The notes under the pieces: generated by a model
The model's input: the letters and a program-made list of their open reading frames with translations, nothing else
Told to the model about the DNA's origin: nothing
The model's database searches: none
In this document: positions 25,457-32,522 of the stretch, piece by piece
How positions within the stretch are numbered: the first letter of the stretch is position 1
Layout: each line of letters begins with the position of its first letter
Position numbers and translations under genes: made by a program
Assembly (NCBI GenBank): GCA_946620035.1
Contig: CAMOMX010000012.1
Span: 1-32,522 of the forward strand
DNA from: CAG-791 sp003447895
GTDB lineage: Bacteria; Bacillota; Clostridia; Lachnospirales; Lachnospiraceae
DNA: 32,522 bases
Direction: 5' to 3'

Positions 25457-26706
25457 TATTCTTCAACGAGCTGGAAAATATAGAACTTGAGGTAATAGGA
25501 CTCATCGGACGACCACAGGATCGGGTGGTCGGGCGCCTGCGTGCGGAATTCCACCTGGCGGAGCCTCTTGTGGGCATCTTTTGCCGCCTCGCCGATCGTC
25601 TTTTTAAAGAGCTCGGGGTCCATGAAGTGGGAGCAGGAGCAGGTGACCAGATAGCCCCCGTTTCTGACGAGCTTCATGCCCCGCAGGTTGATTTCCCGGT
25701 AGCCTCTCGCAGCTGCCTTTACGGAGTTTCTTGACTTCGTGAAAGCGGGCGGATCGAGGATCACCACATCATACTGCTCCCCCTGGTCGATGAGCTCGGG
25801 GAGGAGTGCGAAGACGTCGCGGCAGAGGAAGGAGACCCTGTCCTCCACTCCGTTAAGCCGGGCGTTTTCCTGTGCCTGCGAAACGGCGAGGTCGGAGGCG
25901 TCCACGGCCGTTACGGAGGCTGCGCCGGCGACGGCCGCGTTTAAGGCGAAGGAGCCGGTGTGGGTGAAGCAGTCCAGGACCCGGGCGCCTTTGCAGAGGC
26001 GGTGGATCGCTCTTCGGTTGTCCTTCTGATCGAGGAAGAAGCCTGTCTTTTGGCCGTTTTCCACGTCGACTATGTAGCGGACGCCGTTCTCGGTGATCTG
26101 CACTTTGGGATCGAAGGGCGCCGTCAGAAAGCCCTTTTCGCGGGGGAGGCCCTCGAGCTCGCGGACCTTGGCGTCGCTTCGCTCATAGATTCCGCGCACG
26201 CGGATGCCGTCCTCGTTCAGCACGGAGACCAGGGCTGCCAGAATATAGCCCTTCAGGCGGTCAATGCCAAGCGCGAGGGATTCCACGACCAGAATATCTT
26301 CGTACTTGTCGACAGTCAGTCCCGGCAGGAAATCGGCCTCTCCGAAGATCAGGCGGCAGCTGGAGGTGTCGATCACCTTCTTTCGGTACTCCCAGGCGCT
26401 TCGGACCCTCTCCGTGAGAAAGGCGGGCGTCACCGGCTTTTCCCGGCGGCGGGAGAGAAGGCGCACAGTGATCTTGGACTTTGTATTCACAAAGCCGTAT
26501 CCCATGAAATATCCGTCGAAGTCCTCTACGGACAGAATATCGCCGTCCCTGAACTGACCGCGCAGCTCGGCGATCTCGTTGTCGTAGACCCACAGGCCCC
26601 CTGACTTGATGGTCCGTCCCTCCCTCTTTTTGAGCACTGCGGCAGCGGGGACAGAGAGATCGGCTGTGTCTGTAATATCGTATTGTGTGATGTCAAATTT
26701 CAGCAT
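25456..26706 (-). CDS. rlmI: Class I SAM-dependent 23S rRNA (cytosine-C5) methyltransferase, RlmI-like
   Basis: This 416-residue cytoplasmic enzyme probably methylates a cytosine of 23S rRNA using S-adenosylmethionine. The N-terminal part has a PUA-like RNA-binding region (LKKREGRTIKSGGLWVYDNEI). The C-terminal half is a Rossmann methyltransferase: GQKTGFFLDQKDNR, the SAM-binding VLDCFTHTGSFALNAA, a VILDPPAF motif and TCSCSHFM, which holds the Cys expected for C5-cytosine transfer. Length is close to that of characterised RlmI (about 396). An AAGGAAG site lies nine bases before the ATG. The gene converges on the kinase gene with two bases between the stop codons. The exact target base cannot be read from the sequence. 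Confidence 0.87.
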   Translation of the reverse strand: MLKFDITQYDITDTADLSVPAAAVLKKREGRTIKSGGLWVYDNEIAELRGQFRDGDILSVEDFDGYFMGYGFVNTKSKITVRLLSRRREKPVTPAFLTERVRSAWEYRKKVIDTSSCRLIFGEADFLPGLTVDKYEDILVVESLALGIDRLKGYILAALVSVLNEDGIRVRGIYERSDAKVRELEGLPREKGFLTAPFDPKVQITENGVRYIVDVENGQKTGFFLDQKDNRRAIHRLCKGARVLDCFTHTGSFALNAAVAGAASVTAVDASDLAVSQAQENARLNGVEDRVSFLCRDVFALLPELIDQGEQYDVVILDPPAFTKSRNSVKAAARGYREINLRGMKLVRNGGYLVTCSCSHFMDPELFKKTIGEAAKDAHKRLRQVEFRTQAPDHPILWSSDESYYLKFYIFQLVEE

Positions 26707-26766
26707 TTGGGCATTCTTCCTTTACATGATTATTTACACTGCGGTTACTACAGTATAGCATATCTG

Positions 26767-26827
26767 GTGAGTCAGGGGGACAGTCCCTTTGACTCGTTGA
26801 GTCAAAGGGACTGTCCCCCTGACTCAC
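26767..26827. repeat. 61-bp perfect inverted repeat, REP-like
   Basis: Arms of 29 bp (26767-26795 and 26799-26827) enclose a GTT loop. Each arm contains the GAGTCAGGGGGAC core of the 25430-25456 palindrome followed by a GTCCCTTTGACTC variant, as if two nested palindromic units had joined. It lies between the divergent methyltransferase and DegV genes, six bases upstream of the DegV promoter. Confidence 0.92.
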
Positions 26828-26832
26828 AATTC

Positions 26833-26861
26833 TTGACTGAAAAGGGTAAAAAGACTATTCT
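26833..26861 (+). promoter_or_regulatory. Promoter of the DegV gene
   Basis: TTGACT (26833-26838) and TATTCT (26856-26861) are 17 bases apart, a good housekeeping-type promoter. It is 45 bases before the DegV start codon. Confidence 0.72.
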
Positions 26862-26906
26862 TATTTAATAATACTGCGTATTGGCGCTTCGGTATGGGGG
26901 GATAGT

Positions 26907-27761
26907 ATGAATCAAGATAAGACAGCAATACTTACGGATTCCGGCTGCGATGTGCCTCAGAATTTCAGGGAAAAATATAATATATGGATGCTCCCGCTCC
27001 GCGTCATGTACCCGGAGAAGGACTATGAGGACGGCGTAAACATCGATCCCATGATGGTTTACCGCCGCTTTCCGGACGAGTATCCGAGCACTTCGACGCC
27101 GTCCCTGGCGGAGGTGCAGGATATCTTTGATGAGATCAAAAAGGCCGGCTATAAGAAGATCATCGCGGTGACGATCTCCAGCGGACTGAGCGGGACCTTC
27201 AACACGATCCGTCTGGCAGCGGAGCAGCAGGATGAGCTGGAGATCTATGTGTTTGATACGAAGAACATCTCCGTCGCATCGGGTATCTGGGCCATCTGGG
27301 CTGCGACGAAGCTCGAGAACGGCTGGACCTTCGGGGAGGTCATAAAGGGGCTCGAGAACAAGATCTATGACTCCAAGGTCATGTTCTATATGGATACGCT
27401 CAAGTACCTCAAAAAGGGCGGGCGGATCGGAAAGGTGACCTCTGTCGTCGGGGAAGTGCTGAACCTGAAGCCGATCATCTCCTGTAATGAGGAGGGCATC
27501 TATTACACAGTGGGTCTCATCCGCGGAGCCAAGCAGGGAAAGAAGAAGCTCCTCAACGAGATGCTTCAGTTCTGCAAAGGGCATCACTGCTGGATCATTG
27601 TGGGACACGGGGCGGCCAACGAGGAAGCGGGAAAGATGCTCGAGCTCGTCGAGACGCAGCTGACAAGCAAAGAGATCCTCTTTGTAAAGCAGATCAACGC
27701 GACGCTGGCGATCAATACGGGGCCCGGCCTTGTCGGCCTGTGCGCGCTTCTTGACCCGTAA
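26907..27761 (+). CDS. DegV family fatty-acid-binding protein
   Basis: This 284-residue cytoplasmic protein belongs to the DegV family, whose members bind a fatty acid and act like FakB, presenting it to a kinase. Visible signatures are an N-terminal TDSGCDVP motif, the STSTPSLAE-type segment (TPS turn), ISSGLSGTF and DTKNISVASG. The length is typical of the family (about 280). A GGGGGGA site precedes the ATG by four bases. It has its own promoter and no partner kinase is seen nearby. The next gene begins 201 bases later with a separate promoter. Confidence 0.93.
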   Translation: MNQDKTAILTDSGCDVPQNFREKYNIWMLPLRVMYPEKDYEDGVNIDPMMVYRRFPDEYPSTSTPSLAEVQDIFDEIKKAGYKKIIAVTISSGLSGTFNTIRLAAEQQDELEIYVFDTKNISVASGIWAIWAATKLENGWTFGEVIKGLENKIYDSKVMFYMDTLKYLKKGGRIGKVTSVVGEVLNLKPIISCNEEGIYYTVGLIRGAKQGKKKLLNEMLQFCKGHHCWIIVGHGAANEEAGKMLELVETQLTSKEILFVKQINATLAINTGPGLVGLCALLDP

Positions 27762-27859
27762 ACAGCGGCCAAAGCGCAGGGCCTGATTCCCGGTCGGCAT
27801 GAGAATTTTGGATAAAAATGAAAATGATTCAACATTAATATTAAGAAAGTTTCACATTT

Positions 27860-27892
27860 GCACTGGAAAAATGAGAAACAGAGTACTATAAT
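27860..27892 (+). promoter_or_regulatory. Promoter of the aminotransferase gene
   Basis: A perfect TATAAT at 27887-27892 lies 70 bases before the aminotransferase start. A TTGCAC (27858-27863) is too far upstream for a standard -35. Its GCAC is again 27 bases before the -10, as at the two GCACGAAATAA promoters, but the following bases differ. No T-box or attenuator is visible in the short leader. Confidence 0.5.
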
Positions 27893-27962
27893 GTTTCGGT
27901 GAATGCACCACATTAAAGTGATGAACTATAGAAAACCTAATAGCAAGCAGGAGGAAACAGGA

Positions 27963-28997
27963 ATGGTTGCGAAGAAAGATATTGATTGGGGAAATCTCGG
28001 GTTCAGTTATCATGTGACAGATAAGAGATATGTGTCTATGTACCAGAACGGAAAGTGGGATGACGGCGCGCTGATCTCGGATGACAAGATCGTCATGAGC
28101 GAGGACGCGGGCGTTCTCCAGTATTCCCAGTCAGTCTTCGAGGGACTTAAGGCCTATGAGACGCAGGACGGACACATCGTATGTTTCCGCCCCGACCTCA
28201 ACGCGCAGAGAATGTATGATTCCGCGCTCCGCCTCGAGATGCCCCCCTTCCCGGTGGACAGATTTGTGGAGGCGGTCAAGGAGACCGTCAGAGGGAATGA
28301 AGCATGGGTTCCTCCGTACGGCACAGGCGCGACCCTCTATATCCGCCCTTATATGTTCGGCATCAGCCCCGTGATCGGCGTTAAGCCCGCGGACGACTAC
28401 ATGTTCCGCATCTTTACAACGCCCGTCGGCCCTTACTTCAAGGGCGGCGCGAAGCCGATCGTGGTCCGCGTCAGTGACTTTGACCGCGCGGCGCCGAGAG
28501 GAACCGGCCACATCAAGGCAGGCCTCAACTACGCGATGAGCCTTCACGCGATCGTGGACGCCCACAAGGAAGGCTTTGCGGAGAATATTTACCTGGATCC
28601 CGCAACAAGGACCAAGCTCGAGGAGACGGGCGGAGCCAATATCCTTCTGGTCGATCAGGACAACACGCTCGTGATCCCTGCTTCCGCTAGCATTCTGCCC
28701 TCCATCACCCGTCGCTCCATCCACTACGTGGCGGAGAACTACCTGGGCATGAAGGTGGTCGAGAGAGAAGTACTCCTGTCCGAAGTCGAGAACGGCGATT
28801 TCAAGGAATGCGGCCTCTGCGGAACCGCAGCCGTCATCTCCCCGATCGGCATGATCAACGATCACGGCAAGGAGATCTGCTTCGCGAGCGGCATGGAGAA
28901 GATGGGCCCTGTTATGCAGAAACTGTACGACACCCTTACAGGCATCCAGATGGGACGGATCGAAGCTCCCGAGGGATGGATCGTGAGGATCGACTGA
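27963..28997 (+). CDS. ilvE: Branched-chain amino acid aminotransferase
   Basis: This 344-residue cytoplasmic PLP enzyme interconverts leucine, isoleucine and valine with their 2-oxo acids, using 2-oxoglutarate/glutamate. It is a fold-type IV aminotransferase: Lys185 in RGTGHIKAGLNYAMS is the expected PLP-binding lysine, LEETGGANI follows, and a CGTAAVISPIG segment lies near the end, as in the longer BCAT subfamily. The start at 27963 has AGGAGG eight bases upstream; an in-frame ATG at 27903 lies only 11 bases after the -10 box and is unlikely. It appears monocistronic, with its own promoter and a 3' hairpin. It may also supply 2-oxo acids for ferredoxin oxidoreductases such as the one downstream (inference). 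Confidence 0.93.
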   Translation: MVAKKDIDWGNLGFSYHVTDKRYVSMYQNGKWDDGALISDDKIVMSEDAGVLQYSQSVFEGLKAYETQDGHIVCFRPDLNAQRMYDSALRLEMPPFPVDRFVEAVKETVRGNEAWVPPYGTGATLYIRPYMFGISPVIGVKPADDYMFRIFTTPVGPYFKGGAKPIVVRVSDFDRAAPRGTGHIKAGLNYAMSLHAIVDAHKEGFAENIYLDPATRTKLEETGGANILLVDQDNTLVIPASASILPSITRRSIHYVAENYLGMKVVEREVLLSEVENGDFKECGLCGTAAVISPIGMINDHGKEICFASGMEKMGPVMQKLYDTLTGIQMGRIEAPEGWIVRID

Positions 28998-29051
28998 GCC
29001 GGCTGACGGAAAGTTATCAAAACAGAAACGGGAATCTGAAAGTGTATGAAT

Positions 29052-29094
29052 ATGCCTCCCGCAAAGTCCGAAGCGGCTTTGGGGAGGCATTTAT
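29052..29094 (+). terminator. Probable terminator of the aminotransferase gene
   Basis: ATGCCTCCC-G-CAAAG (29052-29066) pairs with CTTTGGGGAGGCAT (29077-29090), leaving one bulged G and a 10-nt loop. The stem is followed by TTTAT, a short T-tract. It is 55 bases after the aminotransferase stop. Confidence 0.6.
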
Positions 29095-29154
29095 GCACAA
29101 AAGGCCCTGAAGGCGGCCTGCCCGGAGCCCGCAGTGGTGAAGTGCCTGCAAATA

Positions 29155-29163
29155 TGGTAAAAT
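29155..29163 (+). promoter_or_regulatory. Extended -10 promoter of the nucleotidyltransferase gene
   Basis: TGGTAAAAT is an extended -10 element (TG-N-TAAAAT) 37 bases before the start codon. The -35 region (TGGTGA at 29135-29140) is weak. Confidence 0.5.
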
Positions 29164-29199
29164 AGAGCGGATTGTAAAAACACTCAAGGAGGTCTGTAT

Positions 29200-29937
29200 A
29201 TGAAGGCATTAATACTGGCGGCAGGATTTGGGAAGAGGCTCCGTCCGATCACAAACACGATTCCCAAGTCTATGGTTAAGGTCAACGGGACGCCCCTTCT
29301 GTGCAACGCGCTCAACAACGTGACAGCCTGCGGCGTGACGGAGATCGGGATCGTTGTGGGCCATATGGCTGACTATATCAGGGAGCAGATCGGCGAGAGC
29401 TGGAACGGCGTGCCTGTCCGCTATTTTGAAAACAAGAGATATCTTGAGACCAACAACGTGGTCTCTCTGTATAAGGCAGCTGAGTTCTGCGATGACGATA
29501 TGATCATGCTCGAGTGTGATATCTATTACCACAAGGAGATGATCGAGAAACTCCTGCAGGGAAAAGGAGAGTGCTCTATTCTGGTGAGTCCTTTTAATCC
29601 CGAGACCATGGACGGGTCCGTGATCCGCGTGGACGGGGACAAGGCTTTGGAGCTGATCCTCGGAAAATGGCAGGGGGAAGATTTTGACTACGCGCCGACG
29701 CGAAAGACGGTCAACATGTACAAGTTCGAGAAGGACTTTGTCAGGAACAAATACATGCCCCTGATCCGCTGGTATGTGGAGTGCATGGGCGAGAACAGCT
29801 ACTACGAGAAAGTCCTCGGAAGCATGATGTATTACCGCGAGTGCGACTTCAGGATCGTGGAAGTTCCGGAAGAGATGTGGTGCGAGGTGGATGACGCCGC
29901 GGATCTTGCGAGGGCAAGAGCGAGATTCGGCGAATAA
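29200..29937 (+). CDS. LicC-like sugar-phosphate / phosphocholine nucleotidyltransferase
   Basis: This 245-residue cytoplasmic enzyme probably transfers a nucleotide (CMP or similar) to a phosphorylated substrate. The N-terminus has the pyrophosphorylase signature LILAAGFGKRLRPIT with PKSMVKVNGTPLL. ETNNVVSLYKA and MLECDIYY (metal-binding Asp) resemble CTP:phosphocholine cytidylyltransferase LicC and relatives rather than hexose-1-phosphate enzymes. The substrate cannot be decided from sequence. AAGGAGG lies seven bases before the ATG, and it has its own extended -10 promoter. No licA, licB or licD homologue is in the window. It precedes iorA by 63 bases, with a hairpin between. Confidence 0.82.
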   Translation: MKALILAAGFGKRLRPITNTIPKSMVKVNGTPLLCNALNNVTACGVTEIGIVVGHMADYIREQIGESWNGVPVRYFENKRYLETNNVVSLYKAAEFCDDDMIMLECDIYYHKEMIEKLLQGKGECSILVSPFNPETMDGSVIRVDGDKALELILGKWQGEDFDYAPTRKTVNMYKFEKDFVRNKYMPLIRWYVECMGENSYYEKVLGSMMYYRECDFRIVEVPEEMWCEVDDAADLARARARFGE

Positions 29938-29974
29938 CAAGGTTAGGGAACGGCCGTATAAACGGCCTCCGAAT
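29925..29974 (+). other. Hairpin between the nucleotidyltransferase and iorA
   Basis: GGCCGT-ATAA-ACGGCC (29952-29967) forms a 6-bp stem, and outer arms ATTCGG (29925-29930) and CCGAAT (29969-29974) can close around it. No T-run follows. The outer left arm overlaps the end of the nucleotidyltransferase coding region. It may be a weak terminator or processing site. Confidence 0.4.
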
Positions 29975-30000
29975 AGAATGTGAGGTACATGGAGGAAAAA

Positions 30001-31755
30001 ATGAGTGAGAAGAAAATGATGCTCGGCAATGCGGCGATTGCCAGAGGAGTGTGGGAGGCCGGCGCCAAGGTCTCATCCGCATATCCCGGAACGCCCAGCA
30101 CGGAGATCAGTGAGGAGCTGGTAAAGTATCCCGAGGTTTACGCAGAGTGGGCACCCAACGAGAAGGTGGCGGCAGAGGTGGCGATCGGCGCTTCCATCAG
30201 CGGCGTGAGATCTTTCTGCACCATGAAAATGGTGGGACTCAACGTGGCGGCAGATCCGCTGTATTCTTTCTCTTACATCGGCTGCAACGGCGGCCTGGTG
30301 GCTGTAGTGGCGGATGATCCCGGCCTGTACAGCTCCCAGAATGAGCAGGATACCAGGATGGTATGCCGCGCGGCGGCGATCCCCTGCATGGAGCCCGCGG
30401 ATTCCCAGGAAGCCAAGGACTATATCAAGTATGCCTATGAGATCAGCGAGAAATTCGACACGCCGGTCATCGTAAGGACGACGACCCGCCTTGCGCACTC
30501 CCAGTGCGAAGTGGAGCTGTGCGACCGCGAGGAGATCGACGACAAGCCCTATGAGAGAAATATCCAGAAGCACGTCATGATGCCCGCCATGGCCAAAAAG
30601 CGCCATCTCGTCGTGGAGCAGAGGATGAAGGACCTGGCAGAGTATGCCAATACGGCGCCTTTCAACAAGGTCGAGATGGGCGACATGACCCTGAACGGCA
30701 AGAAGATCGGATTCATTACGGAAGGGATCGCCTATCAGTATGTCAAAGAAGTGTGTCCGAACGCGTCGGTCTTAAAGCTCGGCATGGTCCATCCGCTTCC
30801 CAGAAAGCTCATCGAGGACTTCGCGTCCAAGGTGGATGAACTCTATATTTTCGAAGAGCTGGAGCCTGTGGTGGAAGAGCAGGTGAAGTCCTGGGGAATT
30901 TCCTGCATCGGCAAGGAGAGATTCACGATCCAGGGCGAGTACAGCGCCAACATGATCAGGGAGAGAGTCCTCGGCATGGATCTCGGGATCAAGGCTGAGC
31001 CCCAGATTCCGCCCAGACCGCCCATTCTCTGTCCCGGATGCCCGCACCGCGCCACTTTCTTCGCGCTCTCAAGGCTCAAGCTTCACGCGGCAGGCGATAT
31101 CGGCTGCTACACGCTGGGAGCGCTCGCGCCTCTGTCTGTTGTCGATACGACGGTCTGCATGGGATCGAGTATCTCCTCCCTGCACGGCATGGAGAAGGCC
31201 AAAGGGCACGATTTTATCAAGAACTGGGTGGCCGTCATCGGCGACTCCACGTTCATGCACACGGGTATCAATTCCCTGATCAACATGTTCTACAACCAGT
31301 CCCACGGAACCGTGATCATTCTGGACAACCGGACCACGGGCATGACCGGGCACCAGGACCATCCGGCAACCGGAAAGACACTCTCCGGCGAGATCGTCCC
31401 GGCGGTAGACTTCAAGAACCTGTGTAACGGCATCGGTATTACAAATGTGCATGAGGTCAATCCCTACGATCTCGACGCGCTCACAAAGATCCTCAAAGAG
31501 GAAACGGCCAAAGACGAGCTCTCCGTCATTATCTCCAAGGCACCCTGCGCGCTCCTCAAGGACCAGAAGCATCCCTACAAGGTAGAGCCGCTTCCGGAGA
31601 AATGCGTGCACTGCGGCGCCTGCCTCAGACCCGGATGCCCCGCTCTCACCAAAAATGAGGACGGCTCGATCTCGATCGACAAGACGATGTGCAACGGATG
31701 CGGCCTCTGCAAGAGCCTGTGCAAGTTCGGCGCTCTGCAGCAGGTCAAGGCCTGA
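30001..31755 (+). CDS. iorA: Indolepyruvate ferredoxin oxidoreductase, alpha subunit
   Basis: This 584-residue cytoplasmic catalytic subunit oxidatively decarboxylates aryl pyruvates (indolepyruvate, phenylpyruvate) to aryl-acetyl-CoA, passing electrons to ferredoxin. It acts with IorB, encoded next. The N-terminal pyruvate-ferredoxin-oxidoreductase-type domain begins GNAAIARGVWEAG and SSAYPGTPSTE. The thiamine-diphosphate domain shows GDIGCYTLGALAPL, GSSISSLHGMEKA and IGDSTFMHTGINSL with ILDNRTTGMTGHQ. The C-terminus has two 4Fe-4S clusters (CVHCGACLRPGCP and CNGCGLCKSLC). The length is usual for IorA. The start at 30001 has GGAGG five bases upstream; the ATG at 29989 overlaps that site. The stop is 13 bases before iorB. 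Confidence 0.95.
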   Translation: MSEKKMMLGNAAIARGVWEAGAKVSSAYPGTPSTEISEELVKYPEVYAEWAPNEKVAAEVAIGASISGVRSFCTMKMVGLNVAADPLYSFSYIGCNGGLVAVVADDPGLYSSQNEQDTRMVCRAAAIPCMEPADSQEAKDYIKYAYEISEKFDTPVIVRTTTRLAHSQCEVELCDREEIDDKPYERNIQKHVMMPAMAKKRHLVVEQRMKDLAEYANTAPFNKVEMGDMTLNGKKIGFITEGIAYQYVKEVCPNASVLKLGMVHPLPRKLIEDFASKVDELYIFEELEPVVEEQVKSWGISCIGKERFTIQGEYSANMIRERVLGMDLGIKAEPQIPPRPPILCPGCPHRATFFALSRLKLHAAGDIGCYTLGALAPLSVVDTTVCMGSSISSLHGMEKAKGHDFIKNWVAVIGDSTFMHTGINSLINMFYNQSHGTVIILDNRTTGMTGHQDHPATGKTLSGEIVPAVDFKNLCNGIGITNVHEVNPYDLDALTKILKEETAKDELSVIISKAPCALLKDQKHPYKVEPLPEKCVHCGACLRPGCPALTKNEDGSISIDKTMCNGCGLCKSLCKFGALQQVKA

Positions 31756-31768
31756 CAGGAGGTGCAAG

Positions 31769-32338
31769 GTGGAAACGAAAAATATTATGATCGTAGGTGT
31801 CGGAGGCCAGGGAACCCTTCTCACAAGCCGCATTCTCGGCGGTGTCATGGAGAACGCGGGCTACGAGGTCAAGGTCTCTGAAGTGCACGGAATGGCGCAG
31901 CGCGGAGGAAGCGTTGTGACCTTTGTCCGCTATGGTGACAAAGTCGCGGAGCCCATTGTCGAAGAGGGACAGGCGGATGTCCTGATCGCTTTCGAAAAGC
32001 TTGAGGCCATGCGCTATGCGCACTTCCTCAAAAAGGACGGCGTCCTGATCGTCAACGACTGGCGGATCGATCCCATCAGTGTTGTCATGGGCGCTGCCGA
32101 ATATCCTGCCAATATTATCGAGAACCTGGAGAAGGAATACACGGTCTATAAGATCGACGCGATGGAGGAGGCTCTCCGCCTTGGAAACTCCCGCGTATTT
32201 AACAATGTCGTTCTGGGCATGGCGGCAAGACATATGGACTTCACCAGAGAGGAATGGCTGAAGGTCATTGAGGAGAAGGTCCCGCCCAAGACCATCGAGA
32301 TCAATACAAAGGCCTTCCTCGTCGGATATGAGAAATAA
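31769..32338 (+). CDS. iorB: Indolepyruvate ferredoxin oxidoreductase, beta subunit
   Basis: This 189-residue subunit is the partner of IorA, providing the gamma-type domain of the 2-oxoacid:ferredoxin oxidoreductase fold. Signatures are NIMIVGVGGQGTLLTSRIL at the start and VSEVHGMAQRGGSV. The length matches the family (about 190). It starts with GTG at 31769, six bases after AGGAGG; the frame stays open upstream inside iorA but without a start site. It is cotranscribed with iorA. No terminator was found in the 60 bases after the stop. Confidence 0.93.
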   Translation: METKNIMIVGVGGQGTLLTSRILGGVMENAGYEVKVSEVHGMAQRGGSVVTFVRYGDKVAEPIVEEGQADVLIAFEKLEAMRYAHFLKKDGVLIVNDWRIDPISVVMGAAEYPANIIENLEKEYTVYKIDAMEEALRLGNSRVFNNVVLGMAARHMDFTREEWLKVIEEKVPPKTIEINTKAFLVGYEK

Positions 32339-32358
32339 CTGAGAAGAAAACTTTAAAA

Positions 32359-32381
32359 TTTGTGACGAAATTTGTTACAAA
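32359..32381. promoter_or_regulatory. Near-palindromic candidate operator
   Basis: TTTGTGAC (32359-32366) and GTTACAAA (32374-32381) form an inverted repeat with 7 of 8 matching positions around a 7-bp AT-rich centre. It ends 15 bases before the -35 box of the next promoter, a usual site for an activator or repressor dimer. The binding protein is unknown. Confidence 0.45.
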
Positions 32382-32396
32382 ATCAGGCATTTTTGC

Positions 32397-32425
32397 TTGC
32401 ATCGGGACAGATCCTGTGGTAAACT
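32397..32425 (+). promoter_or_regulatory. Promoter of the gene at the window end
   Basis: TTGCAT (32397-32402) and TAAACT (32420-32425) are 17 bases apart, and TG two bases before the -10 box makes it an extended -10. The next start codon is 83 bases further on. Confidence 0.7.
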
Positions 32426-32433
32426 GAACTTCC

Positions 32434-32498
32434 GTGGGATTTGTCCCGCTATTTTTCCTTGCTCTCACGGCGAGTGAGGGCCAGAGACCAGAAGGAGG
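32434..32498 (+). other. Structured leader of the last gene
   Basis: Two hairpins follow the promoter. GTGGGA-TTTG-TCCCGC (32434-32449), followed by TATTTTT, could be a weak terminator for iorB read-through or a 5' end stem. GCTCTCAC (32461-32468) pairs with GTGAGGGC (32474-32481) around GGCGA. A clean AAGGAGG (32492-32498) then leads to the start codon. Confidence 0.4.
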
Positions 32499-32508
32499 TA
32501 AAGAACAC

Positions 32509-32522
32509 ATGAGCAAATACGA
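32509..32522 (+). CDS. Start of an unidentified gene (truncated by window end)
   Basis: ATG AGC AAA TAC GA (Met-Ser-Lys-Tyr-) begins ten bases after AAGGAGG and downstream of a good promoter. Too little is present to identify the product. In other genomes iorAB may be followed by a phenylacetate-CoA ligase gene, but these residues neither support nor exclude that. Confidence 0.6.

Noticed and set aside
26767..26827. Intrinsic terminator call for the large inverted repeat
   Set aside because: Neither strand has a T-run after the stem, the flanking genes are divergent, and the core repeats at 25430, so a repetitive element explains it better.
26865..27800. 311-codon frame antisense to degV
   Set aside because: It covers a conserved DegV gene with all family motifs and has no signature of its own.
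27762..27962. T-box or leader-peptide attenuator before the aminotransferase
   Set aside because: The transcript leader after the -10 box is only about 65 nt, with no T-box core, no run of branched-chain codons and no terminator hairpin.
28131..29090. 319-codon frame antisense to the aminotransferase
   Set aside because: Shadow of a clearly conserved PLP enzyme; composition (His/Asp/Val rich) is typical of antisense frames in GC-rich DNA.
31655..31768. Upstream extension of iorB into iorA
   Set aside because: The frame is open, but it overlaps the second 4Fe-4S motif of IorA; the GTG at 31769 has AGGAGG six bases upstream and gives the standard IorB N-terminus.

Overview
The window looks like chromosomal DNA of a moderately high-GC anaerobic Clostridia species, most likely a Lachnospiraceae member. 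This rests on the strong AGGAGG ribosome binding sites, the gene mix (indolepyruvate ferredoxin oxidoreductase, DegV, branched-chain aminotransferase, GltD-type iron-sulfur flavoprotein, WYL regulators, secreted Ig/FN3 proteins) and the style of the cell-surface repeats. Family assignments come from reading the translations; no database search was run.

Positions 1-11,810 form a cell-surface block. Two tandem paralogous secreted Ig-like/FN3 proteins (133-3795 and 3835-7422) converge on a 1477-residue subtilisin-like protease (7377-11810, minus strand) that carries FN3, Ig-like and BspA-type leucine-rich repeats and a C-terminal membrane anchor. The last roughly 500 bp of the two paralogs is virtually identical while the rest has diverged. 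The terminator of the second paralog lies inside the coding sequence of the opposing protease. Upstream of the protease on the same strand is a 953-residue FAD/NAD(P)/4Fe-4S oxidoreductase (11896-14757).

Positions 15,075-19,678 hold a PcfJ-like zinc-finger protein with a clean terminator, then a 280-bp non-coding stretch made of two tandem structured modules of about 147 and 135 nt, then a secreted metallo-beta-lactamase-fold protein with cell-wall/glucan-binding repeats. The modules carry hairpins and a pseudoknot whose base pairs covary between the two copies, and the second ends directly at the ribosome binding site of the secreted hydrolase. This is the most striking unexplained structure in the window.

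Positions 19,745-25,453 are a possible signalling island: two abutting WYL-domain regulators on the minus strand, divergent from an unrecognised 245-residue protein and an 866-residue receptor-like protein. The latter combines an N-terminal region with a HEPN-like R-N-x3-H motif, a Ser/Thr kinase domain with altered catalytic motifs, one membrane span and an internalin-like leucine-rich repeat ectodomain. Its stop codon lies inside a 27-bp REP-like palindrome that also touches the stop codon of the convergent RlmI-type methyltransferase. A larger 61-bp relative of the palindrome lies at 26,767-26,827.

Positions 25,456-32,522 are mostly ordinary metabolism: rRNA methyltransferase, DegV, branched-chain aminotransferase, a LicC-like nucleotidyltransferase and IorA-IorB. 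The window ends at the promoter, leader and first codons of a further gene.
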